A DNA stretch of 64,000 bases from Variovorax sp. dw_308 (GTDB taxonomy: Bacteria; Pseudomonadota; Gammaproteobacteria; Burkholderiales; Burkholderiaceae_C). The stretch spans positions 1 to 64,000 of the forward strand of contig NZ_JAATOM010000005.1 in NCBI RefSeq assembly GCF_019207085.1, read 5' to 3'. Below are positions 40,955 to 50,644 of this stretch, piece after piece. Below the pieces are notes generated by a model, which was not told where the DNA came from, made no database searches, and saw nothing but the letters and a program-made list of their open reading frames with translations. Position 1 is the stretch's first letter, and the number at the start of each line of letters is the position of its first letter. The translations under genes were made by a program, and so were the position numbers.

Positions 40955-42214
40955 TCAGCGCCAAAGCCCCCGCGTGTCAACCACCGCTCGTGTGCCGAAG
41001 TCGAACTGCTTAAGTGCCTTGAACTGTCTGTGGTCGACAAGCAGGAGGAGGATATCCGCGCCTTCAAATCCGGTGACAGTGTCAACTAGGGTAAAGGGCT
41101 CTTCATCGTCCAGTGAATCGATGTTCGGTTCTACCGCCCAGACGGGTCCGGGGTGGGTCTTACCTAGGTGGCGGGCAATTTCCAGCGAGGGGCTTTCGCG
41201 TAGGTCATCAATGTCCGGTTTAAAAGTTAACCCGAAGCATGAAATCTTAATTTCAGTGGCAGTTTTCTCCGGATGCTTCATCAGGCAATCTGCCACCGCA
41301 AGCTTAACCTTGTCAATCACCCATCCGGGTTTTCCGTCATTGACTTCCCGTGCAGTTCGAATTAGCCGTGATTCCTCCGGGGCAGCGGTCACAATGAACC
41401 ACGGATCCACCGCTATGCAATGACCACCAACGCCGGGTCCCGGTTGTAGGATATTTACACGGGGGTGGCGGTTCGCCAGTTTTATGAGTTCCCAAACATT
41501 AATATCGAGCTTGTCGCAAATGAGAGAGAGTTCATTGGCAAAGGCTATACTCACGTCGCGAGCGCTGTTTTCCGTGAGTTTGCACATTTCCGCCGTGCGG
41601 ACGTCCGTAATGACGCACTCGCCTCTTACAAAGATTTTGTAGAGCGTGGTCGCCGCTTCAGCACATTTAGGCGTCATGCCGCCGATAACACGGTCGTTTT
41701 GCACCAACTCACGCAGCACATGGCCGGGCAATACGCGCTCCGGACAGTGAGCCACCCGAATGTCCGAAGCCTCTCGATGGGTTTGGGGAAAACTCAGGTC
41801 CGGTCTCGCCTCCGCAAGCCAAGCGGCCATTTGCTCCGTTGCACCTACCGGCGATGTGGACTCCAGAATCACCAAGTCGCCCTTCTTCAGAACAGGCGCA
41901 ATCGACATGCTTGCCGACTTGATATAGCTCATGTCAGGCTGATGGCCGTCCTTGAAAGGGGTCGGCACAGCAATCAGGAATGCATCAGCCGGCTCGGGCT
42001 TGGTGACAGCGCGCAAGTACCCCTCCGTGACTGCGGCATGCACAACCATGTCCAGATCGGGTTCTACGATGTGGATCTTTCCTTGATTGACTGTGTTCAC
42101 CGCCTTCTGATTAACATCTACACCCACCACATTGAGCTTGCGTGAGGCCAATACCGCAGCGGTGGGCAGTCCTATGTAGCCAAGACCAATTACGGAAACG
42201 GTTTTAAAGTTCAT
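40955..42214 (-). CDS. wecC: UDP-N-acetyl-D-mannosamine dehydrogenase
   Basis: A 419-residue nucleotide-sugar dehydrogenase that oxidises UDP-ManNAc to UDP-ManNAcA with two NAD+. The Rossmann start is VSVIGLGYIGLPTAAVLASR; catalytic residues lie in VAVP-like FLIAVPTPFKDGHQPDM, GECVITDVRTAEMCKLTEN, and the cysteine loop LQPGPGVGGHCIAVDPWF; the C-terminal part has SCFGLTFKPDIDDLRESPS. The length is typical. It lies seven bases after wecB, matching the enzyme order of the pathway. Confidence 0.94.
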   Translation of the reverse strand: MNFKTVSVIGLGYIGLPTAAVLASRKLNVVGVDVNQKAVNTVNQGKIHIVEPDLDMVVHAAVTEGYLRAVTKPEPADAFLIAVPTPFKDGHQPDMSYIKSASMSIAPVLKKGDLVILESTSPVGATEQMAAWLAEARPDLSFPQTHREASDIRVAHCPERVLPGHVLRELVQNDRVIGGMTPKCAEAATTLYKIFVRGECVITDVRTAEMCKLTENSARDVSIAFANELSLICDKLDINVWELIKLANRHPRVNILQPGPGVGGHCIAVDPWFIVTAAPEESRLIRTAREVNDGKPGWVIDKVKLAVADCLMKHPEKTATEIKISCFGLTFKPDIDDLRESPSLEIARHLGKTHPGPVWAVEPNIDSLDDEEPFTLVDTVTGFEGADILLLLVDHRQFKALKQFDFGTRAVVDTRGLWR

Positions 42215-42221
42215 GCGATCG

Positions 42222-43364
42222 TCAGGAAGAGGAAAAATCATTAGCAACCAAAGCTTGCGCGATGCGTCGGCACGCTTGCCCGTCGCCATAGGGGTTGTGC
42301 GCAAAGGACATGGCTTCGTAGGCCGTTGCGTCGGTTAAAAGGATGCGGACCTGCTCAACGATGCGATCTGCATCCGTGCCAACGAGCTTGACGGTGCCGG
42401 CATCAACGGCCTCGGGCCGTTCGGTGGTGTCGCGCATCACGAGCACGGGTTTACCAAGAGACGGCGCCTCCTCCTGGATTCCACCTGAATCCGTGAGGAT
42501 CAGAGTGGCGCGATCCATCAAGTACACGAAGGGGAGATAGTCCAGAGGCTCGATCAAGTGAACGTTGCTGATATTCCCGAGCAGGCGTTTCACAGGCTCT
42601 TGCACTTGCGGGTTCAGGTGGACGGGGTACACCACCTGCACATCCGCGTGGCTCTGGGCGATGCGTGCCAGCGCTTGGCAAATGCGCTCAAAGCCATCAC
42701 CAAAGTTCTCTCGGCGATGGCCGGTAACGAGCACGATTTGTTCTGCCGGGTCGATGAAGTGGAAGGTCTTGGCGAAGCTCCTCTGCAAGGCCGCATCTCC
42801 GTTGATCTTCTCGCGCACCTGCAGCAACGCATCAATGACCGTGTTGCCGGTCACATGAACGTTGTTGGCTGCAACACCTTCGGCCAAGAGGTTGTCACGT
42901 GACGTCGTGGTGGGCGAGAAGTGCCAACGTGTGAGCACGCTGGTCAGCTTGCGGTTGGCCTCCTCAGGCCAGGGCGAATAGAGATTGCGAGTGCGCAGTC
43001 CCGCTTCCACATGGCCAACATCAATACGCTGATAGAAGCCGGCCAGCGATGCCGCAAAAGTGGTCGAGGTGTCACCATGCACCAACATCACGTCCGGTCG
43101 CCAAACGTGCAGTACATCCCTTAGGCCTTGGAGCACGCCGCCCGTGATGTCCGTTAGGTCCTGACCCGGCTTCATGAGGTTGAGATCAAACTCCGGCACG
43201 ATCTCGAACAGCGCGAGGACCTGGTCCAGCATCTGCCGGTGTTGGGCTGTGACGCAAACCTTGGCATCAAACTCCGGATGTGCCTGAAGGCACCTCACCA
43301 GCGGCGCCATCTTGATGGCTTCAGGGCGAGTTCCGAAAACTAGAAGAACTTTCTTGGCAGGCAT
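42222..43364 (-). CDS. wecB: UDP-N-acetylglucosamine 2-epimerase (non-hydrolysing)
   Basis: A 380-residue GT-B-fold epimerase that converts UDP-GlcNAc to UDP-ManNAc. Motifs: [18 protein letters not shown] at the start, [58 protein letters not shown] [14 protein letters not shown], and [20 protein letters not shown]. The start at [10 protein letters not shown] is set by the family; the ORF continues upstream without conservation. Together with wecC it supplies UDP-ManNAcA to the polysaccharide. Confidence 0.95.
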   Translation of the reverse strand: MPAKKVLLVFGTRPEAIKMAPLVRCLQAHPEFDAKVCVTAQHRQMLDQVLALFEIVPEFDLNLMKPGQDLTDITGGVLQGLRDVLHVWRPDVMLVHGDTSTTFAASLAGFYQRIDVGHVEAGLRTRNLYSPWPEEANRKLTSVLTRWHFSPTTTSRDNLLAEGVAANNVHVTGNTVIDALLQVREKINGDAALQRSFAKTFHFIDPAEQIVLVTGHRRENFGDGFERICQALARIAQSHADVQVVYPVHLNPQVQEPVKRLLGNISNVHLIEPLDYLPFVYLMDRATLILTDSGGIQEEAPSLGKPVLVMRDTTERPEAVDAGTVKLVGTDADRIVEQVRILLTDATAYEAMSFAHNPYGDGQACRRIAQALVANDFSSS

Positions 43365-43471
43365 GATGCGTAAGAATCCGAGGGGTTCAAGAAGGGGAGC
43401 GGGGGGCAATGAATTTCTACAGATGAGCAGGACCACGCTCGGCTTGAACACAGAACGATCACTGCCTTAAC

Positions 43472-45703
43472 CTAGTACTTGTAGGTCGCATATCGATAGC
43501 CGCTGTACTTGTAGCCAACGCCATAGCCATAGCGCCGCTTGCTCGTGTTCAAGTCGTTGAAGATCACGCCCTTGGTCTTGACGCCGATGTCGATCAACCG
43601 TTTGTTCGACTCGTTGAGTTCGCCCAAGGTCGTGATCTCCGCGCGGGCGACAAGGAACACCGCACCGGCAAGCGATGCGAGGATGGCCGTGTCCGACGCT
43701 GCAAGTACGGGCGGCGTATCGATGATGACCATGTCGTATTGCTGCTCGGCTCGTCGGACCAGTTCCGCCGTTGCAGGGGACATCAGCAACTCGGCCGGGT
43801 TCGGCGGCAAGATGCCGGTGCTCAAGAAATCCACTCCCGGCGCCACTGCGCGATGCAGCGCGTCCTCCAACTTCACGCCTCCGCTCACGACCTCACTCAG
43901 CCCATTTTCCCGGCCCAGGCCAAAGTACTGACTCAGGTGGCCCTTGCGAAGGTCCGCGTCGATCAGCAGGACCTTCTTGCTCACGGCGCCCAGCACCGCA
44001 GCCAGGTTCACGCTGGTAAACGACTTACCGAGGCCGGGTGTAGGCCCGGTAATCAGAATGACGTTGTTGGCCGCATCCAGCATTGCAAACTGCAACGCCG
44101 TTCGCAAACTGCGGAGGCTTTCAACAGCAGGCTCTTGCGGCGCGACGACCGCCAAGACGTGGCTGCCCGGCACCTTGTTCCTCGCATCCTCCGCTAGCCT
44201 TACCTGCGCCTCGGAGTGCGGCACGCTGGCAAACACGTGCAGGCCGGAGTGCTGCTCTATGTCCGCAGGGTCCTTGATGCCCGGACGCAAGCTGTTGCGA
44301 AGGAATGCCAAGGCCAGTCCGCCGAGCAGGCCCAGCACTGCGGCCAGTGCAACCACCAGCGAGCGTTGCGGCTTCACAGGCTTTTTGGTCACTGCGGCCA
44401 CGTCCACGATGCGCACGTTGCCCACCTTGCCCTCTTTCACCAGGCGCAATTGCTGCGCGCTGTTGAGCAGGTTCACGTACAGGTCGCCGTTGACCTTCAC
44501 GTCCCGCGTCAGGCTCAGAAGCTCCTGCTCGATGTTGGGCAGTGTCTTCACCGTGCGATTGGCCTCGTCCAGCTTCGCATTGATGGCGCTAATCTGCGCA
44601 TCGACGGTGCGGATGCTGAAGTGCTCCGGCGTGTACAGCGCAAGCAGTTCCTTGCGCTTTTGCTGCAGCGTCAGCAGGTTCACGCGCAACTGCACCGTCG
44701 CCTCCAACAAGGCCTTGCCTTCGGCATCGAGGTCGAAGGTGCTGTTGCGGTTGCGAAACTGGTTGAACTTGGTCTCCGACTCTTCCATCTGGTGCCGCAG
44801 TTGGGGCAGGAAGGTATCGAGAAAGCTCAAGGATTTTTCGGCTTCTGCTGCCTTTCGCTCCGTGTTCTGCCGCACGTAGAGCGTGCCGATCTCATTCAGA
44901 ACGCGTGCGACTCCGCGGGGGTCCTTGCCTTCCAGTGTGGCGCGGATCACACCCGACTGCTTGCCCTGCTCCGCGATCTTGAGGTCCTTCTGCAGGTCCT
45001 CCGTGACGTTCAGCGGAAAGTAGCGCGTGATGTAGAACTCGGCGCCGGGTTTCCCACGGGCACCTGCCAGCACCAGCTTGCCTTTGCCGCCCTCGATCTC
45101 GTAGTTCAACGGCTGGCCCACAACGCCGGCGCCCACGACGTCGCTGTCTGGCGAAACGAGTTCGTAGCCCTGCACAGTCAAGCGCACTTTGAACCGCTGG
45201 CCTTCCAGTTCGTCAGGCACTTCGAACTGCTCCACCGTCAGCGATTCGTTGCCACTGACGTAGCCGCCCATGCCAAGGATGCCGGGGTTGGAAGGCGCTT
45301 TCGCACGGCGCGCAAGCCAGCGGCCAACCAGCGGCACATACTTGGGCGTCACCTCCACGTAGAGGCGCAGGTTCTCCACGGCCTGCTCCACAACCAAGCG
45401 CGATCGCAGGATCTCGATCTCGCCCGTTGCCGGCGAACGAATGTCGAATATCCCGGAGGCCGAGCCGAGCATGCTGCTCATCGGGTCGCCCTTGCTGTCC
45501 TCCACCTGGATCATGGTGTTGGCTTCGTAGATGGGCGTGCCTAGAAACGCATACGCAACGCCAAGCACGATCGCGAATGCCGTCACGGAGGCAATGAGCC
45601 AACGGTTATCGAGCACAACGTCCAGCAGTTCAAGAAGGTTGATGTCGTCTCTGTTGCTGGCCGGCCTCGGCATGCCGGGCGCGTTGATCTGAGGGGGATT
45701 CAT
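43472..45703 (-). CDS. Polysaccharide co-polymerase/tyrosine autokinase Wzc
   Basis: A 743-residue chain-length determinant protein fused to a BY-kinase. The N-terminal part (about 15–450) has two membrane helices (near 32–54 and about 440–462) around a periplasmic coiled-coil domain. The cytoplasmic kinase has Walker A ITGPTPGLGKSF (from about 551), Walker A' VLLIDADLRKG and Walker B MVIIDTPPV. The last 19 residues hold eight tyrosines (725, 727, 731, 733, 736, 738, 741, 743), the autophosphorylated cluster. With Wza and the Wzb phosphatase it governs polymerisation and export. Confidence 0.95.
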   Translation of the reverse strand: MNPPQINAPGMPRPASNRDDINLLELLDVVLDNRWLIASVTAFAIVLGVAYAFLGTPIYEANTMIQVEDSKGDPMSSMLGSASGIFDIRSPATGEIEILRSRLVVEQAVENLRLYVEVTPKYVPLVGRWLARRAKAPSNPGILGMGGYVSGNESLTVEQFEVPDELEGQRFKVRLTVQGYELVSPDSDVVGAGVVGQPLNYEIEGGKGKLVLAGARGKPGAEFYITRYFPLNVTEDLQKDLKIAEQGKQSGVIRATLEGKDPRGVARVLNEIGTLYVRQNTERKAAEAEKSLSFLDTFLPQLRHQMEESETKFNQFRNRNSTFDLDAEGKALLEATVQLRVNLLTLQQKRKELLALYTPEHFSIRTVDAQISAINAKLDEANRTVKTLPNIEQELLSLTRDVKVNGDLYVNLLNSAQQLRLVKEGKVGNVRIVDVAAVTKKPVKPQRSLVVALAAVLGLLGGLALAFLRNSLRPGIKDPADIEQHSGLHVFASVPHSEAQVRLAEDARNKVPGSHVLAVVAPQEPAVESLRSLRTALQFAMLDAANNVILITGPTPGLGKSFTSVNLAAVLGAVSKKVLLIDADLRKGHLSQYFGLGRENGLSEVVSGGVKLEDALHRAVAPGVDFLSTGILPPNPAELLMSPATAELVRRAEQQYDMVIIDTPPVLAASDTAILASLAGAVFLVARAEITTLGELNESNKRLIDIGVKTKGVIFNDLNTSKRRYGYGVGYKYSGYRYATYKY

Positions 45704-45748
45704 TAGCTAAAAATCGGTAAAACGGTTGTTCTTTGTCGGAAGCGCTGC

Positions 45749-46183
45749 TCAACCCAACTGGCGGATGCGCGGCACCCAGCTGGCGACGCCTCGGGCTATG
45801 TCTGCAAAGGCGGCTTCGAACGCGGCCTTCGGCTGCCGATGCGGGTCGGCGATGTCGAGCCTTTGCGGCTCCCCCATCCTGAACACCCTGCCGCGGACAA
45901 GCGGATAGCGTTGTTCGATCTCGGTCCTGTGCGCTTGCTCCATCACAAAAATGACGTCGGCGCTCTCGCACATCCAACTCGCAACCTGCTGCGCGCGATG
46001 CTTCGACAAGTCCAGCCCATTCGCCGCCGCCACTTCAACCGAAAACGGGTCGGCCGGATCACCCACGAGCGCCCCCAGGCCTGCGGACCAGACCTTCTTC
46101 TCCGGGAACTCTCGGGCCAGCATGGCCTCGGCGATGGGGCTGCGGCAGATGTTGCCGACGCAGACCACAAGGATGTTCTGCAT
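45749..46183 (-). CDS. Low-molecular-weight protein-tyrosine phosphatase Wzb
   Basis: A 144-residue phosphatase with the P-loop VCVGNICRSPIA (CX5R, Cys at about residue 9) and the general-acid region (ADPHRQPKAAF). Its expected role is dephosphorylating the Wzc tyrosine tail, needed for cycles of polymer synthesis. Its ATG overlaps the wza stop by one base (TGATG). Confidence 0.93.
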   Translation of the reverse strand: MQNILVVCVGNICRSPIAEAMLAREFPEKKVWSAGLGALVGDPADPFSVEVAAANGLDLSKHRAQQVASWMCESADVIFVMEQAHRTEIEQRYPLVRGRVFRMGEPQRLDIADPHRQPKAAFEAAFADIARGVASWVPRIRQLG

Positions 46184-47358
46184 CAGCGGGTCACCGACAG
46201 CGCGTTGCCGACGCCAATCACTTGTGCGCTCGGCAGGATCATGCTGATCACGCGGTTCCAGCGCACCAGCGGCACAGGGTCCACATAGACCACGTCGCGC
46301 GGCTGCAACTCAAAGCCTTCGGCCATCGCGTAGGCCACAGGCGTGCTGGCATCCAGGTGGTAGATCTCCGGATTGCCGTCGGGCTTGGCGCGCACGACAT
46401 AGATCTGGCGTGGATTGCCGCTGCTCACACTCACGCCGCCGGCCTCGCCGATCGCCTGGTTGAGCGTCAGGCGGCCATTGCGCAGAGGCTGAGCCACGGG
46501 GCGCGTCACTTCGCCCATCACGTACACCTTGGCATCGTCCTGGCTGAACACGCGCACCATGTCGCCGTTGCTGAGCAGGATGCTGGTCGGGTTGATGCCC
46601 AGCGACGGCAGTTGCTGCATGTTGATGAGCGTGGTGATGCCGCCGCGCTGAATGGTCACCATCGAGCGGTCGGCATCCGTCGCAAAGCCGCCGGCACGGT
46701 TGATGGCCTCGGGCAAGGTCATCGGGATGTCGTTCACGGCCTGCAGGCCGGGCAGCCGCACCGATCCGTCGACATACACCCGGCCATTGCGGAACGACTG
46801 GATACGCACCGTCACCTTCGGCTCGTTGAAATACCGGGCCAGGCGCTTGGTCAATTGGTCGCGCACTTCGTATTCCGTCAGGCCGCCTGCCTTGAAATCG
46901 CCGATGTACGGAAACTGGATCAGGCCTTCCGCGCTCACGTTGTAGCCGTTGCTCACCGGCGAGCCACTCGTTGCGTCGGTGGTGAGGGAGCCGGCCGGTG
47001 CGAGCACCAGGTCAGGGTGATCCCAAACCACGATGTTGAGGATGTCGCCATAGCCGATGCGGTAAGCCGATGGCTTGCCAAACAGCCGCTTCACCTCTTC
47101 GCCTACATCGGTAGCGCGCGCCGCGCGTTGCCGGCGGAGCAGGTCCGGCGTGATGTCCGTTATGGCACCGGGGGGCGGCACGTCGCCTGCGGCATCCATG
47201 ACGTTGGCAGACGAGCGCGCGTCGTTGGGCGTCGTGTCGTCAAACGCAATGCCGGGCGCAAGTGCGCAACCCGCCAGCAGCGAGACGGTGGACGCCAGCG
47301 CCGGCCATCGGACAGACGGAATGAGCGATGCGACTCGCTCCAGGGAAGGTTTCAACAT
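46183..47358 (-). CDS. Outer-membrane polysaccharide export lipoprotein Wza
   Basis: A 391-residue lipoprotein that forms the outer-membrane export channel. The start chosen, MLKPSLERVAS, gives a signal ending LLAGC (lipid-modified Cys31); an in-frame start 36 codons earlier lacks a proper signal. Domains: poly-export domain (about 95–190; YRIGYGDILNIVVWDHPDLV) and SLBB repeats (GRVYVDGSVRLPGLQAVNDI, KVYVMGEVTRPVAQPLRNGR), ending with a short helix (WNRVISMILPS). It is the first gene of the Wza–Wzb–Wzc unit. Confidence 0.93.
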   Translation of the reverse strand: MLKPSLERVASLIPSVRWPALASTVSLLAGCALAPGIAFDDTTPNDARSSANVMDAAGDVPPPGAITDITPDLLRRQRAARATDVGEEVKRLFGKPSAYRIGYGDILNIVVWDHPDLVLAPAGSLTTDATSGSPVSNGYNVSAEGLIQFPYIGDFKAGGLTEYEVRDQLTKRLARYFNEPKVTVRIQSFRNGRVYVDGSVRLPGLQAVNDIPMTLPEAINRAGGFATDADRSMVTIQRGGITTLINMQQLPSLGINPTSILLSNGDMVRVFSQDDAKVYVMGEVTRPVAQPLRNGRLTLNQAIGEAGGVSVSSGNPRQIYVVRAKPDGNPEIYHLDASTPVAYAMAEGFELQPRDVVYVDPVPLVRWNRVISMILPSAQVIGVGNALSVTR

Positions 47359-47483
47359 GGGAGAAATGACGAAAGGTGGCAGCCACCAAGGCCGCGAAAC
47401 CGGGTCGACTGCACCGTCTCTGCAGACGGTTTGCACAGAGCGATGAACGTGATAGAACGTTTCCATGATTTTACACGGAGCGT

Positions 47484-49739
47484 CTATTTACCGGCCGCGC
47501 TGCGGAGGCGCGGCAGGTTTTCTTCGAGATAGACCAGCCCGGAACGGTCGGAGTTGAACGTTCCGTTCAGCACCGCGCCCACGGGCATGACGCCCATGTT
47601 CGTGGTGATGAGGTTGGAGTCTTCGCGAATAAGCGTTTCCACCGCATAGGTCCAGCGGGGGTTGCCCACCACTTGGATGTGATGGATCGGGCTCATGTCC
47701 TTGCGAGGCGTGAGCGGGATCTGGATCTCGATGCCGGCAAACATGTGCGACGTCGGCTGGTAGTCGAACTTGCTGCGGCGCACATATACGCTCACTGCGA
47801 CGTCATGGAACCACTGCTTGATGCCGAGCTTGACGCCACGGTCGTTGTTCATGAACTGCCCGGCTGTCGCCTCCAGCCAGGTGTGTGTCGGCGTGTAGGC
47901 ATAGCGGTAGCTGGCCAGCAAGGGGCGCGCGCGCTCGATCAGATAGCGGTCGTATTCGGTGGTGCGGTCAAACTGGCCGCCCTCGACGCCGAAGCGGTGA
48001 TGACCATCGCCCGGTTCCCAGCGGAGTTCGCCGTATACACCGCGGTAGTTGGTGTCGAAGCGGCCCGCTGCGATGTGCGCGGTCAGGGCGTTGGCGCCCA
48101 AGCGCGTGGCCAGTTCCTGGTTGCCCTGGCCGAACAGCAGTTCGACGGGCAAGCGCACCACCTGATGCGCCAGCAATCGGTCAGTGGTGTCGACGATACG
48201 GCTGTTGCCGAACACGCCGCCCGCGCGAAAGTCGCTTGAATCGGTCACAGGAGACACGTGGCTGGCCTCGACATACGCGCCCTTCCACAAGGGCTGCTGC
48301 AGCGTGCCACGCACGCCCAGCGAATAGTCGAACACGCCGTATTCACTGCCGAGCGAGCTGCGCAGCACCGGCTGCAGCATCAGGCGCGCGGTCGACCAGC
48401 TCGGGGCATTGCCCCGCACCACCCAGGCTGCGCCGTCGAGCGATGCGTCCACGGCGGCGGTGCCCGGTGCGGAAAGGCGCACGGCCGGGCAACCTGGCTT
48501 TTCCAACGCGATCCACTGGGCAAGGCAATCGGTCTGGCCGCTCGCACCGACGATGGCAACCTGGCGCTGCGTCATCACCAAGCGGTAGGGCACGCGAGCG
48601 CGGCCCAACTCGCGCGCGACGACGCCCAGCGCCACGCCAAGGCCATCGACGGAGTTGACGTTGTAGGTGGCGTTGTTGAACTTGACGGCGATGGCGCCGT
48701 CCGACAGGCGGCCGACAGAGATGTCTTCGAAGCCCTTGCCGCCGAGTGCCTTGGCGAGTTGCGCCAGTTGGTCGTCCGTCACGCGAACCGGGCTGCCCAT
48801 CGCCCCGGCTTGCGCGGCTTGCGGCAGGGGCGCCGGGTAGGCATCGATGGGCGGCGAGGCAGGCAGGCCGACGGACGAGAATTCGAGCGTGGCCGGTCGC
48901 GGCGCTGCGGATGGGGCCAGCGCCCCGGGGGCGACCGGCGGCGTATAGGCGGGGCGCTCGGTCGAGACCTTGTAGAGCGGCACGGTGAGGCCAACGCTGA
49001 ACCAGTTGCGCGAGGTGTGCGCGTCACCCGACATGCGGGTGTTCGCGCCGATGTGCGCGGCCCAGCCGGCGGGCAGCCATTCGGCCGGCGCATACAGGCG
49101 CGCACCGGCAAATGAACTGCCGTCGGTGTATTCAAGTTGGCCTTGCAGCCAGGGAACCGGGCGCCAGGCCACGCTGGCAAACGGACCATTCAGCGGCGAT
49201 GCGGCGCGAGCGGCCACGGCGGTGCGGTTGCTGCGGTACGCATAGCCGAGGCTGAAATCGAGGTTGCGTGCCTCCAGCGCCGTGTATGACGCCACGCCGT
49301 AGTAGGTGCGGAAGTTGGTGGCGGCGCCGCCCAGGTCGGTCGCGCCGACAGCAGCGTGCCAGCGGCGGCCGTTGTCGAGGTACGAGCCGGCCTTGAAGTT
49401 GAACGAGAGGTCGCGGATGCCGCAGTCCACGTTGAAGCAATTGGCGTTGAGCGTGTTCGCGGCCATGCGGCCGGATATCTCGAGGTTGGGCAGCAGGCCG
49501 AACCCGACCACGAGGTTGTGCCCGCTTGTTCCGTTCCCGCCGGTAAGCCGGGCGCCGACGACTTCGTTCTCGTAGGCAACACCCATCGCGCCCCAACGCA
49601 GGAGCGGCGCAGTCGGCGTCACCGACAGACCCGTGAACCCCGCACCACTGAGCATGAGCGTGTCCTGTTGCGCGAGTGCCGGCTGCGTGGCAAGTGCCAG
49701 CAACGCCATGCCTGCGCCTACGTCGAATACCCGTCCCAT
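47484..49739 (-). CDS. YjbH-like outer-membrane exopolysaccharide protein
   Basis: A 751-residue protein with a signal peptide (MGRVFDVGAGMALLALATQP, cleavage near ALA|QQD). It matches YjbH/GfcD-type proteins: a beta-barrel-like N-terminal half (GWGAMGVAYENEVVGARLTG region) and a C-terminal part ending with HLFAGIE-like repeats (MFAGIEIQIPLTPRKDMSP). A Pro/Ala-rich linker (about 290–335) joins the halves. These proteins are found with exopolysaccharide export genes and probably assist secretion at the outer membrane. It lies upstream of wza on the same strand. Confidence 0.85.
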   Translation of the reverse strand: MGRVFDVGAGMALLALATQPALAQQDTLMLSGAGFTGLSVTPTAPLLRWGAMGVAYENEVVGARLTGGNGTSGHNLVVGFGLLPNLEISGRMAANTLNANCFNVDCGIRDLSFNFKAGSYLDNGRRWHAAVGATDLGGAATNFRTYYGVASYTALEARNLDFSLGYAYRSNRTAVAARAASPLNGPFASVAWRPVPWLQGQLEYTDGSSFAGARLYAPAEWLPAGWAAHIGANTRMSGDAHTSRNWFSVGLTVPLYKVSTERPAYTPPVAPGALAPSAAPRPATLEFSSVGLPASPPIDAYPAPLPQAAQAGAMGSPVRVTDDQLAQLAKALGGKGFEDISVGRLSDGAIAVKFNNATYNVNSVDGLGVALGVVARELGRARVPYRLVMTQRQVAIVGASGQTDCLAQWIALEKPGCPAVRLSAPGTAAVDASLDGAAWVVRGNAPSWSTARLMLQPVLRSSLGSEYGVFDYSLGVRGTLQQPLWKGAYVEASHVSPVTDSSDFRAGGVFGNSRIVDTTDRLLAHQVVRLPVELLFGQGNQELATRLGANALTAHIAAGRFDTNYRGVYGELRWEPGDGHHRFGVEGGQFDRTTEYDRYLIERARPLLASYRYAYTPTHTWLEATAGQFMNNDRGVKLGIKQWFHDVAVSVYVRRSKFDYQPTSHMFAGIEIQIPLTPRKDMSPIHHIQVVGNPRWTYAVETLIREDSNLITTNMGVMPVGAVLNGTFNSDRSGLVYLEENLPRLRSAAGK

Positions 49740-49781
49740 TGCTTTTCTGAATCTCTGAGTTGAAGCGGGGCCCTCACAAGG

Positions 49782-49809
49782 CAAAGGGCAGTCTTTCGAC
49801 TGCCCTTTG
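49782..49809 (-). terminator. Perfect 12-bp hairpin terminator after the lipoprotein gene
   Basis: Arms CAAAGGGCAGTC and GACTGCCCTTTG, perfectly paired around a four-base loop, lie 32 bases after the stop of the lipoprotein gene on the minus strand and just before yjbH. On that strand the stem ends in CCCTTT, typical of rho-independent terminators in this group. It divides the lipoprotein transcript from the export operon. Confidence 0.75.
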
Positions 49810-49840
49810 ATGAGAGTCCCGCTTGTAAGCGGCCTCGGGT

Positions 49841-50644
49841 TTAGTTGCCCGAAGCGCCGGTACCGGCGGTCGCGCCGGTCGGTCCGCTGACAGGCAACGG
49901 GAGCTTGTCGCCCGCAGCCTTGGCGGCCGCCAGCGCGGACGCCTTGACAGAGCCGTCCGCGTTCTGGGTCACGCTAGCGATGTTTTCAAGACACTTGTCG
50001 AGGTCTGAACCCAACACAAAGCTCACTACATCGAAGCCCAGGGTTCGCGCAGCTTGCAGGAACAGATTGGACTCGGCCTCCGTGTGGCCGTCCGCAATCA
50101 GCAGCGCCTTGACGACGTCCAGGACGGTCGCGCGATACGACGACGCCGCTGCGACGAGGCTGTCGGCGAAGGTACCATCCTTGGTGACCTTGTTGATGAG
50201 TTCAGCCATCGACAGCGACGTGGGGCCGACGCCAGCAGCGGCTTCCGTGACCTCGACGAGCAAATCAGTCAGCGGCGTGAAGTTGGCCACGGTGCCCGAA
50301 AACAAGATGCCGCGATACGTCAAATTGCCGAGCTTGGCAGACCCGATGCACGGGTAGGTGATTGCCGCTTTGCCCGTCGTATAGAACCCGAGCGCATTGG
50401 CCGTACCGGCAAGGGTTGCGCCATTGGCGCAGGTCATGTTGACGGTCGCACCGGCGAGCAACACGCCGCGGGCCACAGTGCCGGACACTTCCGTGCCGGT
50501 GCCGGTGCCGCTGCCACCACCGGTCACCGGTAGGAAGAGGTTACCTCCGCCACCGCCACCGCCGCCACCACAAGCGGCAACGGACACCAGCGCCACGGCG
50601 CATGCGAAGAGTTTGACCCAGTGGGTTTTCGCGATAGATTTCAT
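49841..50644 (-). CDS. Poly-glycine lipoprotein, unknown function
   Basis: A 267-residue exported protein whose signal ends SVAAC (Cys25), followed by a run of glycines (nine Gly, then a GSGTGTGT stretch), the usual layout of secreted or surface lipoproteins in Burkholderiales. The mature part has an Ig-like repeat (GTVARGVLLAGATVNMTCAN) and a helical half. No named family recognised. It precedes the polysaccharide export genes but ends at its own terminator. The Gly run is encoded by a short GGC/GGT microsatellite (about 50545–50574) that may vary in length. Confidence 0.7.
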   Translation of the reverse strand: MKSIAKTHWVKLFACAVALVSVAACGGGGGGGGGNLFLPVTGGGSGTGTGTEVSGTVARGVLLAGATVNMTCANGATLAGTANALGFYTTGKAAITYPCIGSAKLGNLTYRGILFSGTVANFTPLTDLLVEVTEAAAGVGPTSLSMAELINKVTKDGTFADSLVAAASSYRATVLDVVKALLIADGHTEAESNLFLQAARTLGFDVVSFVLGSDLDKCLENIASVTQNADGSVKASALAAAKAAGDKLPLPVSGPTGATAGTGASGN

